A stretch of 64,000 bases of DNA, taken from Streptomyces sp. NBC_01408. Lineage in GTDB: Bacteria; Actinomycetota; Actinomycetes; Streptomycetales; Streptomycetaceae. Below the pieces are notes generated by a model, which saw only the letters and a list, made by a program, of their open reading frames with translations, was not told where the DNA came from and did not search any database. Shown one piece after another: positions 46,858 to 55,277 of the stretch. Each line of letters starts with the position of its first letter. The stretch's first letter is position 1. The position numbers were made by a program, and so were the translations under genes. The stretch lies in NCBI RefSeq assembly GCF_026340255.1, contig NZ_JAPEPJ010000003.1, forward strand, positions 248,001 to 312,000. The letters are read 5' to 3'.

Positions 46858-47685
46858 CTACCTGCCCTTCCACTGCGGCGGCCGTTTCCCGGTGAAGGCG
46901 GCGTGGAACTCCGCGTAGTCCTCGCCGTTCATCAGCAGGGCCTGGGTGGCCGCGTCGAGCTCCACCGACGCGGCCAGCGGCATGTCGAGTTCGGCGGTGA
47001 GCAGCGCCTTGGTCTGTGCGTAGGCGAGGGCGGGGCCGGCGGCCAGGTGCGCGGCGAGTTCGGCGGCCCGTACGTGGGCCTTGCCCTCGTCGGTGAGTTC
47101 GCTGAGCAACCCGATCCGCTCGGCCTCGGGCGCGCGTACGGGCTCTCCGAGCATCAGCAGCCGGGTGGCGTGGCCGAGGCCGACGACGCGGGGCAGCAGG
47201 TAGGCGGCGCCCATGTCCCCGCCGGAGAGGCCGACCCGGGTGAAGAGGAAGGCGAAGCGGGCGGTGGGGTCGGCGATGCGGAAGTCGGCGGCGAGGGCGA
47301 GGACGGCTCCGGCTCCGGCGGCCACTCCGTGCACGGCGGCGATCACCGGGAAGGGGCATTCGCGGATGGCCCGCACCACCTGGCCGGTCATCCGGTTGAA
47401 GTCGAGGAGCTGGGCGGTGTCCATGGCGAGGGTGGCGCCGATGATCTCGTCGACGTCGCCGCCGGAGCAGAAGCCTCGGCCCTCGCCGCCGAGCACGAGG
47501 GCCCGTACGGAGCGCTCCCGGGACAGTTCGGCCAGCAGGTCGCGCAGGTCGGCGTAGGCGCCGAAGGTCAGCGCGTTCAGCTTGTCGGGGCGGTCGAGGG
47601 TGACGGTGGCCACGCCGTCCTGCCGGGTCACCCGGAGGTGGCGCCACCGTTCGGTCGCTGATGAGGAACCGGTGAAGGGGCTCAC
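46858..47685 (-). CDS. Enoyl-CoA hydratase/isomerase-family protein
   Basis: A 275-residue crotonase-fold enzyme: VTLDRPDKLNALTFGAYADL, the first oxyanion-hole segment LGGEGRGFCSGGDVDEIIGA and the second FPVIAAVHGVAAGAGAVLALAADFRIA. GLSGGDMGAAYLLPRVVGLGHATRLLMLGEPVRAPEAERIGLL is typical. The second catalytic acid position reads GGDMG, so an acid/base at that site may differ. It is the first gene of the minus-strand unit with the monooxygenase/reductase fusion; the candidate operator at 47710-47721 lies just upstream. Confidence 0.9.
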   Translation of the reverse strand: MSPFTGSSSATERWRHLRVTRQDGVATVTLDRPDKLNALTFGAYADLRDLLAELSRERSVRALVLGGEGRGFCSGGDVDEIIGATLAMDTAQLLDFNRMTGQVVRAIRECPFPVIAAVHGVAAGAGAVLALAADFRIADPTARFAFLFTRVGLSGGDMGAAYLLPRVVGLGHATRLLMLGEPVRAPEAERIGLLSELTDEGKAHVRAAELAAHLAAGPALAYAQTKALLTAELDMPLAASVELDAATQALLMNGEDYAEFHAAFTGKRPPQWKGR

Positions 47686-47709
47686 ACCGTCGACGGTATC
47701 ACTGGATCG

Positions 47710-47721
47710 TGACCGCCGTCA
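47710..47721. promoter_or_regulatory. Candidate operator of the aminobenzoate cluster (site 2)
   Basis: TGACCGCCGTCA, an inverted repeat differing by one base from 41113-41124, is 25 bases upstream of the hydratase start. A shared cgcgacac or its reverse lies near both sites. Confidence 0.4.
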
Positions 47722-47780
47722 CAGAAACGCGACACCTGGGGTTGCGGTGGGCGGGCGGGGGCCGGGCCGCCGCGGTATGA

Positions 47781-48803
47781 CTATGCGCCGGGCTTCGCAC
47801 CGGGCTCGGCGAGCATCGCGACGAGCACGGCCTTGATGGTGTGCAGCCGATTCTCGGCCTCGTCGAAGACCACGGAGTGCGCCGACTCGAACACCTCGTC
47901 CGTCACCTCCAGGGAGGCGAGCCCGTGACGCTCGTGGATCCCCCGGGCGACCTCGGTGCCCAGGTCGTGGAAGGCGGGCAGGCAGTGCATGAACTTCACG
48001 TCCGGGTTCCCGGTGGCCCGCAGGACGTCCATCGTCACCGCGTACGGGGACAGGGCCGCGATCCGCTCGTCCCAGACCTCCCTGGGCTCCCCCATGGACA
48101 CCCAGATGTCGGTCACCACGAAGTCGGCCTGGACGACCCCCTCGCCGATCTCCTCGGTCAGCGTGATGCGGGCGCCGCTGCCCGCCGCGAGCTCCCGGGC
48201 CGCGGCCACCACCGACTCCGCCGGCCAGTAGGCCTTCGGCGCCACGATCCGTACGTCCATGCCCAGCAGGGCGCCGGTCACGAGGTAGGAGTTGCCCATG
48301 TTGAAGCGGGCGTCGCCGAGGTAGGCGAAGGCGATCCGCTCCAGCGGCTTGGCGCTGTGCTCGGTCATGGTCAGCAGGTCGGCCAGCATCTGGGTGGGGT
48401 GCCAGTCGTCGGTGAGGCCGTTGAAGACCGGCACCCCGGCGTGGGCCGCGAGTTCCTCGACGACGTCCTGGCTGTCGCCCCGGTACTCGATCCCGTCGAA
48501 CATCCGGCCCAGCACCCGGGCGGTGTCCTTGACCGACTCCTTGTGCCCCATCTGGGAGCCCGAGGGGTCGAGGTACGTGGTGTGGGCGCCCTGGTCCGCG
48601 GCGGCGACCTCGAAGGCGCAGCGGGTGCGCGTCGAGGTCTTCTCGAAGATCAGCGCGATGTTCCTGCCCTGGAGCAGGCGCTGCTCGGTCCCGGCCTTCT
48701 TGGCCGCCTTGAGCTCGGCGGCGAGCTCGATCAGGCCGCGGAACTCGGCGGCGGTGAAGTCGAGCTCCTTGAGGAAACTGCGGCCGACGAGATCGGGGGC
48801 CAT
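47781..48803 (-). CDS. arcB: Ornithine carbamoyltransferase
   Basis: This 340-residue cytoplasmic enzyme shows the carbamoyl-phosphate loop [12 protein letters not shown], the [12 protein letters not shown] segment, [14 protein letters not shown] and the substrate Cys in [10 protein letters not shown]. Length (about 335-340) and the neighbouring arginine deiminase point to the catabolic type, making ornithine and carbamoyl phosphate from citrulline. An anabolic argF role is not excluded. No carbamate kinase gene is in the window. A distinct AT-rich element upstream resembles an arginine-repressor site. Confidence 0.88.
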   Translation of the reverse strand: MAPDLVGRSFLKELDFTAAEFRGLIELAAELKAAKKAGTEQRLLQGRNIALIFEKTSTRTRCAFEVAAADQGAHTTYLDPSGSQMGHKESVKDTARVLGRMFDGIEYRGDSQDVVEELAAHAGVPVFNGLTDDWHPTQMLADLLTMTEHSAKPLERIAFAYLGDARFNMGNSYLVTGALLGMDVRIVAPKAYWPAESVVAAARELAAGSGARITLTEEIGEGVVQADFVVTDIWVSMGEPREVWDERIAALSPYAVTMDVLRATGNPDVKFMHCLPAFHDLGTEVARGIHERHGLASLEVTDEVFESAHSVVFDEAENRLHTIKAVLVAMLAEPGAKPGA

Positions 48804-48845
48804 GGCGTCGCTCCAGCGTCACGGTGACAGGGGATGTTGGAAGTC

Positions 48846-48870
48846 TATACGATCCTATGCATTGATATAC
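48846..48870. promoter_or_regulatory. ArgR-like AT-rich element before the carbamoyltransferase gene
   Basis: tatacgatcctatgcattgatatac stands out in a GC-rich background, contains tgcat and a directly repeated tatac, and lies 43 bases from the start codon. Arginine-repressor boxes in actinobacteria are of this kind. Assignment is tentative. Confidence 0.4.
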
Positions 48871-48939
48871 AGCCCTGGCTGCTGGTCGGGCTCGATCCAC
48901 GGACGCCCAGGACACCCCGGGCCTACTCGTCTCGTGCTG

Positions 48940-48958
48940 TGTCCGGTGACACCCCTTA
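48940..48958. repeat. Short dispersed repeat ending at a stop codon (copy 3)
   Basis: tgtccggtgacacccctta ends with the TAA of the arginine deiminase gene. It is preceded by cgtgctg, so the segment also matches the gtgctgtgaccgg sequences after the stops at 12370 and 22654. Confidence 0.45.
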
Positions 48959-50191
48959 GACCGGGTCCCGCTCCACCGGGCAGCTCATGCACCGCGGGCC
49001 GCCGCGCCCTCGCCCCAGCTCGCTGCCCGGGATCTCGATCACCTCGATGCCCTCCTTGCGCAGGTGCGTGTTGGTCGTCACGTTCCGCTCGTACGCGACG
49101 ACCACCCCCGGCTCGACGGCCAGCACGTTGCAGCCGTCGTCCCACTGCTCGCGCTCCGCCGAGTGCACGTCCTGCCGTGCGGTCAGCACCCGGATCGAGT
49201 CCAGCCCGAGCGCCGCCGCGACGGCCCGGTGCATGTGCTCCGGCGCGTGGTCGGTCACCTTCAGGTCGGAGGCCCCGGCGCCCGGCTCGATCGTGTAGGA
49301 GGGGAGCATGCCGAGCCCCGCGTACTGAGTGAACGTATCTCCGTCGACCATCGTCATCACCGTGTCCAGGTGCATGAAGGCCCGCCGCTTGGGCATGTCA
49401 AGGGCCACGATGCTGGTCGCCGACCCGGCGGCGAACAGGCCACGGGCCAGCATCTCCACGGCCTGCGGCGTGGTCCGCTCGCTCATCCCGATCAGGACCG
49501 CACCGTTGCCGAGGACCAGTACGTCCCCGCCCTCGATCGTCGAGGGGTAGTCCGCCTGCCCCTGCGACCAGTAGTGGAAGGCCCCGGAGGAGGTGAAGAG
49601 CGGGTGGTGCTTGTAGATCGCCTCGAAGTGGACGGTCTCCCGCTGCCGGGCCGGCCAGCGCATCGCGTTGATGGACACCCCGTCGTAGATCCAGGCCGAG
49701 GTGTCCCGGGTGAAGAGGTGGTTGGGCAGCGGCCCCAGCAGGAAGTCGTCCAGTTCCATGGCGTGGAAGCGCACCGACACCGGCTCGGCGTGCCGCTCCA
49801 GGAACTCCCGCTTGGTCATCCCGCCGACCAGCGCCTCGGCCAGCGCGACCGGGCTCAGCCCGTCGAAGACCGACCGCAGGTGGTCGGTGGCCAGCGGACC
49901 GTACTCCTTCTCGTCGAACACCCGGTCCAGGACGAGGTGTCTGGCCTCCGGAATGTCCAGGGCCTCGCACAGCAGGTCCCCGAAGAGGTGGACCTCCACG
50001 CCCCGGTCGCGCAGCACGTCCGCGAACCCGTCGTGCTCCTGACGGGCCCGGCGCACCCACAGCACGTCGTCGAAGAGCAGTGCGTCCTTGTTGCTCGGTG
50101 TGAGCCGCTTCAGCTCCAGGTCGGGCCGGTGGAGGATGACGCGGCGAAGCCGCCCGGTCTCGGAGTCGACGTGGAATCCCATGCCGTACAC
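48956..50191 (-). CDS. arcA: Arginine deiminase
   Basis: This 411-residue guanidino-group hydrolase makes citrulline and ammonia from arginine. Family marks are [48 protein letters not shown], the catalytic His region [17 protein letters not shown] and the nucleophile Cys at the C-terminus in [15 protein letters not shown]. Length is standard. It is the first gene of a short minus-strand pair with the ornithine carbamoyltransferase, 152 bp apart. ATG at 50191 follows a weak gggatt sequence. Confidence 0.93.
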   Translation of the reverse strand: MYGMGFHVDSETGRLRRVILHRPDLELKRLTPSNKDALLFDDVLWVRRARQEHDGFADVLRDRGVEVHLFGDLLCEALDIPEARHLVLDRVFDEKEYGPLATDHLRSVFDGLSPVALAEALVGGMTKREFLERHAEPVSVRFHAMELDDFLLGPLPNHLFTRDTSAWIYDGVSINAMRWPARQRETVHFEAIYKHHPLFTSSGAFHYWSQGQADYPSTIEGGDVLVLGNGAVLIGMSERTTPQAVEMLARGLFAAGSATSIVALDMPKRRAFMHLDTVMTMVDGDTFTQYAGLGMLPSYTIEPGAGASDLKVTDHAPEHMHRAVAAALGLDSIRVLTARQDVHSAEREQWDDGCNVLAVEPGVVVAYERNVTTNTHLRKEGIEVIEIPGSELGRGRGGPRCMSCPVERDPV

Positions 50192-50228
50192 GTTCGCAGA
50201 CCGGGCGGCCTTTTGAGGTGGCGTCCGC

Positions 50229-50741
50229 TCAGCGGGGGGTGGCGAGGCCGAGGAGCGCCGAGGGCGCGCCGGTCAGCTCCGGGGTGATCAGGCCCAGTTC
50301 GGGCGCGGTCAGGTTCGGCAGGCCGAAGTTGGAGGCGTCCGGATTCGTCAGCAGACCGCCGGCGGCCAGACCGGGGGTCCGCGCGCGCATGGTGGTGGCC
50401 GGGGCGTCCAGGGAGCCCTCGCCGTCCGTCTCCGGCTTGCCCAGCAGGTTCGGCACCGGCGAGGTGACGAGGGTGTTGCCGAGCTCGGTGCCGATCGGAA
50501 CCACCGGGAGCAGTGGGGTCGGGAGCATGCTCCCCTCGTGGAAGCGGGGAGCCTCGGGCGCGCCCACGACCGGGATCGGCACTCCGGTGTCCAGGCGGGG
50601 GGCGTCCACTCCCAGCGTGGTCTTCACGGCGTCGAGCGGGACACCGACCGGGACCGAGTCGGCCATGGCCGGGGTGGCCGCGCCGGCCGCGGCCATACAG
50701 GTCATGAGCGCCGCAATGCTTCCGCGCGCGGTCATCTTCAT
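50229..50741 (-). CDS. Small secreted protein of unknown function
   Basis: This 170-residue protein has a signal peptide [27 protein letters not shown] and a Pro/Leu/Gly-rich mature part without Cys ([57 protein letters not shown]). Short secreted proteins of this style are frequent in Streptomyces. No enzyme motif is visible. The ATG is preceded by gatgttcc-complement sequence with only a weak binding site. The 193 bases upstream to the end of the Pnkp gene hold its presumed promoter. Confidence 0.7.
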   Translation of the reverse strand: MKMTARGSIAALMTCMAAAGAATPAMADSVPVGVPLDAVKTTLGVDAPRLDTGVPIPVVGAPEAPRFHEGSMLPTPLLPVVPIGTELGNTLVTSPVPNLLGKPETDGEGSLDAPATTMRARTPGLAAGGLLTNPDASNFGLPNLTAPELGLITPELTGAPSALLGLATPR

Positions 50742-50934
50742 AGGTGATGTTCCGTCCTTCCAGGGTCGCGGACATTCCGCTGCCCTGGATGAACGATCCC
50801 GCCGGTGGTTTTCCCGGAGTTCTCCGTGAAAGTTCCCCCATACGACCTAATTCAAGGCCGTACGGGGGCACGGGCTTTACGCCGGGATCAGAGCCCGGGT
50901 CGGTGCCCGGTCAGTGCCGGTGTCGGTGCCCGGG

Positions 50935-53742
50935 TCAGAGCCGGGGGTCGACCGGCTCCGACTCCAGGGCGAGGACCGCGAAGACGGCCTCGTGGACCCG
51001 CCACAGCGGCTCCTCGGCCGCCAGCCGGTCCAGTGCCTCCAGCCCGAGTGCGTACTCGCGCAGGGCCAGCGAGCGCTTGTGGCCGAGGAACCGGCCCCGC
51101 AGCCGCTCCAGATTCTCCGGACGCGTGTACTCCGGGCCGTAGATGATCCGCAGGTACTCGCGTCCGCGCACCTTCACACCCGGCTGCACCAGGCGACCCT
51201 TGCCGTCCCGGGCGTACGCCTGGAGCGGCTTGACGACCATGCCCTCGCCGCCGGCGGCCGTCAGCTCCAGCCACCAGTCCGTGCCGGCCCGTACGGAGTC
51301 CGGGTCGCCGGTGTCCACCAGGATTCGGCCGGTGCGCCGCAGCAGCCCGGTGCCGGAGGCCTCGTCGGCGGCGACGAGCCGGTCCAGCCAGAACAGCTGC
51401 TCGTCGTGCGGGACTGCGGCCAGCGACCTCCCGGCCGCCGCCAGCAGCTGGAAGGGCGCGAACCGTACGCCGTCCAGCCCGTCGGTGGTCCAGCAGTAGC
51501 GGCGGTACGCCTCGGTGAAGGCGGCCGCGTCGGCGGCCCGGCCGCGCTGGCGCTCCAGCAGGGCGCCGGTGTCGATGCCCCGGGCGGCAGCCGCTTCCAG
51601 GGCGGCGATCGCGCCGGGGAAGACGGCGGCGGAGGCCGCGCCCACGGCGGCGTACTGGTTGCGCAGCAGCCCGGTGGACTTCAGCGACCAGGGCAGCAGT
51701 TCCCCGTCGAGCAGCAGCCAGTCCGTGCCCAGTTCCTCCCACAGGCCGGCGTCGGTGACCGCCGACCGGATCCGGGTGAGGACCTCCTCGGTGACCTCGG
51801 GGTCGCCGAAGAAGGGCCGCCCGGTGCGGGTGTAGACGGAGCCGGTCGGCCCGTCGACGCCGAACCGCTCGCGGGCCGCGCCGGCGTCCTTGCAGACCAG
51901 CACGGTGGCGCGGGAGCCCATGTGCTTCTCCTCGCACACGACCTGCGCGATGCCGTCCTTGAGGTACTGGGCGAAGGCCTCGGCCGGGTGCTCCAGGTAG
52001 CTCTCATCAGCGGCTCCGCCGCGGGCCTCATCAGTGGCTCCGCCGCGGGCTTCATCAGCGGCTCCACTGCGGGCGTCATCGGCGGCTCCGCTGCGGGCGT
52101 CATCGGCGGCTCCGCCGCGGGCGCCCCCCTGGGAGGTCGCGGTCGGCGCCATGGTCGGCGGCAGGTACGGCACCAGCCGGGGGTCCACCGCGAAGCGGCT
52201 CATGACCTCCAGGGCGGCGGCCGCGTTCTCCTCGCGCACGTTGACGTTGCCCAGGTGGCGGGTCTCCACGACCCGGCGCCCGTGTACGTCGGCCAGGTCG
52301 AGCGGGCGCCCGTCGAGGCCGCCGGGCACCTCGGCGACGAGCGGCTTGACCGGCTCGTACCAGACCTTCTCGGCCGGTACGTCGACCAGTTCGCGCTCCG
52401 GCCAGCGCAGCGCGGTCATCCGCCCGCCGAAGACGGCGCCGGTGTCGAGGCAGATGGTGTTGTTGATCCAGGAGGTGTCCGGGACCGGGGTGTGGCCGTA
52501 GACCACGACGGCCTTGCCCCGGTACTCCTCGGCCCACGGGTAGCGCACGGGCAGGCCGAACTCGTCGGTCTCGCCGGTGGTCTCCCCGTAGAGGGCGTGC
52601 GAGCGCACCCGGCCGGAGGTGCGGCCGTGGTACTTCTCGGGCAGGCCGGCGTGGCAGACCACGAGCTTGCCGCCGTCGAGGACGTAGTGGCTGACGAGGC
52701 CGCGGATGAACTCCCGCACCTCCTGGACGAACTCCTCCGGCTCCCCTTCCAGCTGCTCGATCGTCTCGGCGAGGCCGTGGGTCCGCTGGACCTTGGAGCC
52801 CTTCAGATAACGGCCGAGCTTGTTCTCGTGGTTCCCGGGCACGCACAGGGCGTTGCCGGACTTCACCATGCCCATGACGCGGCGCAGCACGCCCGGGCTG
52901 TCCGGCCCGCGGTCGACGAGGTCGCCGACGAAGACGGCGGTGCGCCCGTCGGGGTGGACGCCGTCCTCATAACCGAGCTTGGAGAGCAGGGTCTCCAGCT
53001 CGGAGGCGCAGCCGTGGATGTCGCCGACGATGTCGAAGGGGCCGGTGAGGTGGGTGAGGTCGTTGAACCGCTTTTCGAGGACCACCTCGGCGGTGTCGGC
53101 CTCCGCGACGGAGCGCAGCACGTGCACCTTGCGGAAGCCCTCGCGCTCCAGTCCGCGCAGCGAGCGCCGCAGGTCGCGGCGGTGGCGCTGGATGACGGCG
53201 CGGGGCAGCCCGGCCCGGTCGGGGCGGGTGGAGTTGCGCGCGGCGCAGACCTCCTCGGGCATGTCCAGCACGATGGCGATGGGCAGGACGTCGTGCTCGC
53301 GGGCGAGCTGGACCAGCTGCCGGCGGGCGTCGGCCTGGACGCTGGTCGCGTCGACGACGGTGAGGCGGCCCGCGGCGAGCCGCTTGCCGGCGATGTAGTG
53401 CAGGACGTCGAAGGCTTCCTTGCTGGCGCTCTGGTCGTTCTCGTCGTCGGCGACCAGGCCACGGCAGTAGTCGGAGGAGATGACCTCGGTGGGCTTGAAG
53501 TGCTTGCGGGCGAAGGTGGACTTGCCCGAGCCGGTGGCCCCGATCAGGACGACGAGGGACAGGTCGGTGACGGGAAGCGTGCGGGCGCGCGGGACGGCCG
53601 CGCCGCCCGCGGTGCCCTCGGCGGTCCTGGCGGCGGTCCCGGTGGGCGTACCGGCGGTCTCGGTGCCGGTCTCGCGGCTGGTCCCGGTACTGCTGTCGGC
53701 GCTGTTGTCAGTGCTGCTCTCGGTGCTGCTGTCGGTGGTCAT
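50935..53742 (-). CDS. pnkp: Polynucleotide kinase-phosphatase-ligase (bacterial Pnkp)
   Basis: This 935-residue RNA-repair enzyme pairs with Hen1. After a Ser/Thr/Gly-rich extension of about 55 residues comes the kinase ([31 protein letters not shown]). Next is the calcineurin-type phosphatase (DIVGDIHGCASELETLL, FVGDLVDRGPDSPGV, VPGNHENKLGRYLKGSK, VVYGHTPVPDTSWIN). The C-terminal part is the ligase/adenylyltransferase-like domain (VVCEEKHMGSRATVLVC with the Lys-x-x-Gly nucleophile, LLDGELLPWS, EGMVVKPLQAY). A Gly/Ala/Asp/Arg repeat of about 40 residues, coded by 24-base units, is inserted before the ligase domain. ATG at 53742 overlaps the hen1 stop by four bases. It repairs tRNAs cut by ribotoxins. 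Confidence 0.93.
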   Translation of the reverse strand: MTTDSSTESSTDNSADSSTGTSRETGTETAGTPTGTAARTAEGTAGGAAVPRARTLPVTDLSLVVLIGATGSGKSTFARKHFKPTEVISSDYCRGLVADDENDQSASKEAFDVLHYIAGKRLAAGRLTVVDATSVQADARRQLVQLAREHDVLPIAIVLDMPEEVCAARNSTRPDRAGLPRAVIQRHRRDLRRSLRGLEREGFRKVHVLRSVAEADTAEVVLEKRFNDLTHLTGPFDIVGDIHGCASELETLLSKLGYEDGVHPDGRTAVFVGDLVDRGPDSPGVLRRVMGMVKSGNALCVPGNHENKLGRYLKGSKVQRTHGLAETIEQLEGEPEEFVQEVREFIRGLVSHYVLDGGKLVVCHAGLPEKYHGRTSGRVRSHALYGETTGETDEFGLPVRYPWAEEYRGKAVVVYGHTPVPDTSWINNTICLDTGAVFGGRMTALRWPERELVDVPAEKVWYEPVKPLVAEVPGGLDGRPLDLADVHGRRVVETRHLGNVNVREENAAAALEVMSRFAVDPRLVPYLPPTMAPTATSQGGARGGAADDARSGAADDARSGAADEARGGATDEARGGAADESYLEHPAEAFAQYLKDGIAQVVCEEKHMGSRATVLVCKDAGAARERFGVDGPTGSVYTRTGRPFFGDPEVTEEVLTRIRSAVTDAGLWEELGTDWLLLDGELLPWSLKSTGLLRNQYAAVGAASAAVFPGAIAALEAAAARGIDTGALLERQRGRAADAAAFTEAYRRYCWTTDGLDGVRFAPFQLLAAAGRSLAAVPHDEQLFWLDRLVAADEASGTGLLRRTGRILVDTGDPDSVRAGTDWWLELTAAGGEGMVVKPLQAYARDGKGRLVQPGVKVRGREYLRIIYGPEYTRPENLERLRGRFLGHKRSLALREYALGLEALDRLAAEEPLWRVHEAVFAVLALESEPVDPRL
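52008..52125. repeat. Tandem 24-base repeat inside pnkp
   Basis: Five imperfect units of the type tcatcagcggctccgccgcg plus four bases encode repeated (D/E)-A-R-(G/S)-G-A-A in the linker between phosphatase and ligase domains. The unit length keeps the frame, so copy number could vary between strains. Confidence 0.8.
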
Positions 53743-55223
53743 GCTGCCTCGCCCTCCTTCGGGGTCTCGTTGGCGGTGACGGCGGTGAACACGGCCATCT
53801 GGGTCGGCGGTCCGACCTCGGGGTCGTCGTCCCCGACGGGGACGAACTCGACTCCGTACCCGTGCCGTTCGGCGACGCCGCGCGCCCAGGTCCCGAACTC
53901 CTCGCGGGTCCATTCGAAGCGGTGGTCGCGGTGGCGGACCTGCCCGGCGGGCAGGGTCTCCCAGCGGACGTTGTACTCCACGTTCGGAGTGGTGACCAGG
54001 ACGGTGCGGGGGCGGGCCGAGCCGAACACCGCGTACTCCAGCGCGGGCAGCCGCGGCAGGTCCAGGTGCTCGATGACCTCGCTGAGCACGGCCGCGTCGT
54101 AGCCGGTCAGCCGCTTGTCGGTGTAGGCGAGCGAGCCCTGCAGGAGCTGGACGCGGGAGCTCTGACGCTCTCCCATCCGCTCCAGCCGCAGCCGCCTGGC
54201 GGCGGTGTTCAGCGCCCGCACGGACACGTCGACACCGACGATCTCGGTGAAGGACACGTCCCCGAGCAGCGCCTGCACCAGCTGGCCCTGGCCGCAGCCG
54301 AGGTCGAGCACCCGGGCGGCGCCGGCGGCGCGCAGGGCCGCCAGGATCGCCTCGCGCCGCTGCACGGCGAGCGGTACCGACCGCGCCGCGGTGTCGTCGG
54401 TGCCCGCGTCGTCGTCGACGGCGTTGTCGAGCTCCTCGACCTCGCTGCCGTCGGCCTCGGCGAGGCGGAGCAGTTCCAGGCGCTCCAGGGCGTCCTGGGT
54501 CAGCCGTTTGTGGCGGGCCAGGTAGCGGGAGCTGATCAGGCCGTGCTCCGGGTGGGCGGCGAGCCAGCCGTCTCCGGCGCGCAGCAGCTTGTCGACCTCG
54601 TCGGGGGCGATCCAGTAGTGCTTGGCGTCGTCGAGCACGGGCAGCAGGACGTACAGCTGCCGCAGGGCGTCCGCTAGCCGCAGCTCGCCCTCCAGCACGA
54701 GCCGTACGTAACGGGAGTCCCCCCACTCGGGGAACTGCTCGTCGAGCGGTACGGCGTCGACCTGTACGAGGTCCCAGCCGAGCGGGTCGAACAGCCGGTG
54801 CACCAGCTCCGCCCCGCCGCGCGCGGGCAGCACCGGTACCTCGATCCGCAGCGGGCATGCCTGCTCCGGCAGTTCCGGGCGGGCGGCGCACTGGCCCTTC
54901 AGGGCGCTTCGGAACACCCCGCTGAGGGCAACGGCCAGCAGCGAGGACGCGGCGTACGGGCGGTCGTTGACGTACTGGGCGAGCGCGACGTCGGGAGCCC
55001 CGCCCCGGCCCTTGCCCTGGCCGCGCCGCACGAGCGCGACGGGATCCACCTCCAACAGCAGGGCCGCCGTGCACCGCTGGGCCGTGGCCTCGGGGTAGAA
55101 CACGTGGGCGGTGCCGTGGGAGGTGGAGAACGCCTGCGTCTTCCCGGGATGCTTGTGGAGCAGGTAGCCCAGGTCGGTGGCGGGTCGTTCAGGGGAGCCG
55201 GTGGTGGAGATCGTCAGGAACAC
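53739..55223 (-). CDS. hen1: Bacterial Hen1 RNA 3'-terminal ribose 2'-O-methyltransferase
   Basis: This 494-residue partner of Pnkp has an N-terminal Hen1-specific domain of about 250 residues (LGYLLHKHPGKTQAFSTSHGTAHVFYPEA). The C-terminal SAM methyltransferase has VLDLGCGQGQLVQALL for SAM, VLSEVIEHLDLPRL with the E-x-x-E-H metal motif, and VRHRDHRFEWTREEF with the further His and the FEW signature. It marks the 3' end of repaired RNA with a 2'-O-methyl group so that it cannot be cut again at that site. Its ATG lies close to the left end of the neighbouring HerA operon but on the same strand, with 54 bases between. Confidence 0.93.
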   Translation of the reverse strand: MFLTISTTGSPERPATDLGYLLHKHPGKTQAFSTSHGTAHVFYPEATAQRCTAALLLEVDPVALVRRGQGKGRGGAPDVALAQYVNDRPYAASSLLAVALSGVFRSALKGQCAARPELPEQACPLRIEVPVLPARGGAELVHRLFDPLGWDLVQVDAVPLDEQFPEWGDSRYVRLVLEGELRLADALRQLYVLLPVLDDAKHYWIAPDEVDKLLRAGDGWLAAHPEHGLISSRYLARHKRLTQDALERLELLRLAEADGSEVEELDNAVDDDAGTDDTAARSVPLAVQRREAILAALRAAGAARVLDLGCGQGQLVQALLGDVSFTEIVGVDVSVRALNTAARRLRLERMGERQSSRVQLLQGSLAYTDKRLTGYDAAVLSEVIEHLDLPRLPALEYAVFGSARPRTVLVTTPNVEYNVRWETLPAGQVRHRDHRFEWTREEFGTWARGVAERHGYGVEFVPVGDDDPEVGPPTQMAVFTAVTANETPKEGEAA

Positions 55224-55277
55224 ACGGCCGATTGTTGCTGGTGGGCGCCCGTGTCCGCCTCCGATTTTCCGTGCCGG

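Noticed and set aside
52008..52125. Possible CRISPR-like repeat array
   Set aside because: The units are directly adjacent without spacers and in frame with the Pnkp coding sequence.
53743..55074. Upstream extension of the Pnkp frame through the Hen1 gene
   Set aside because: Hen1 motifs are clear in the other frame, and the Pnkp N-terminus starts well at 53742 with an ATGA overlap.
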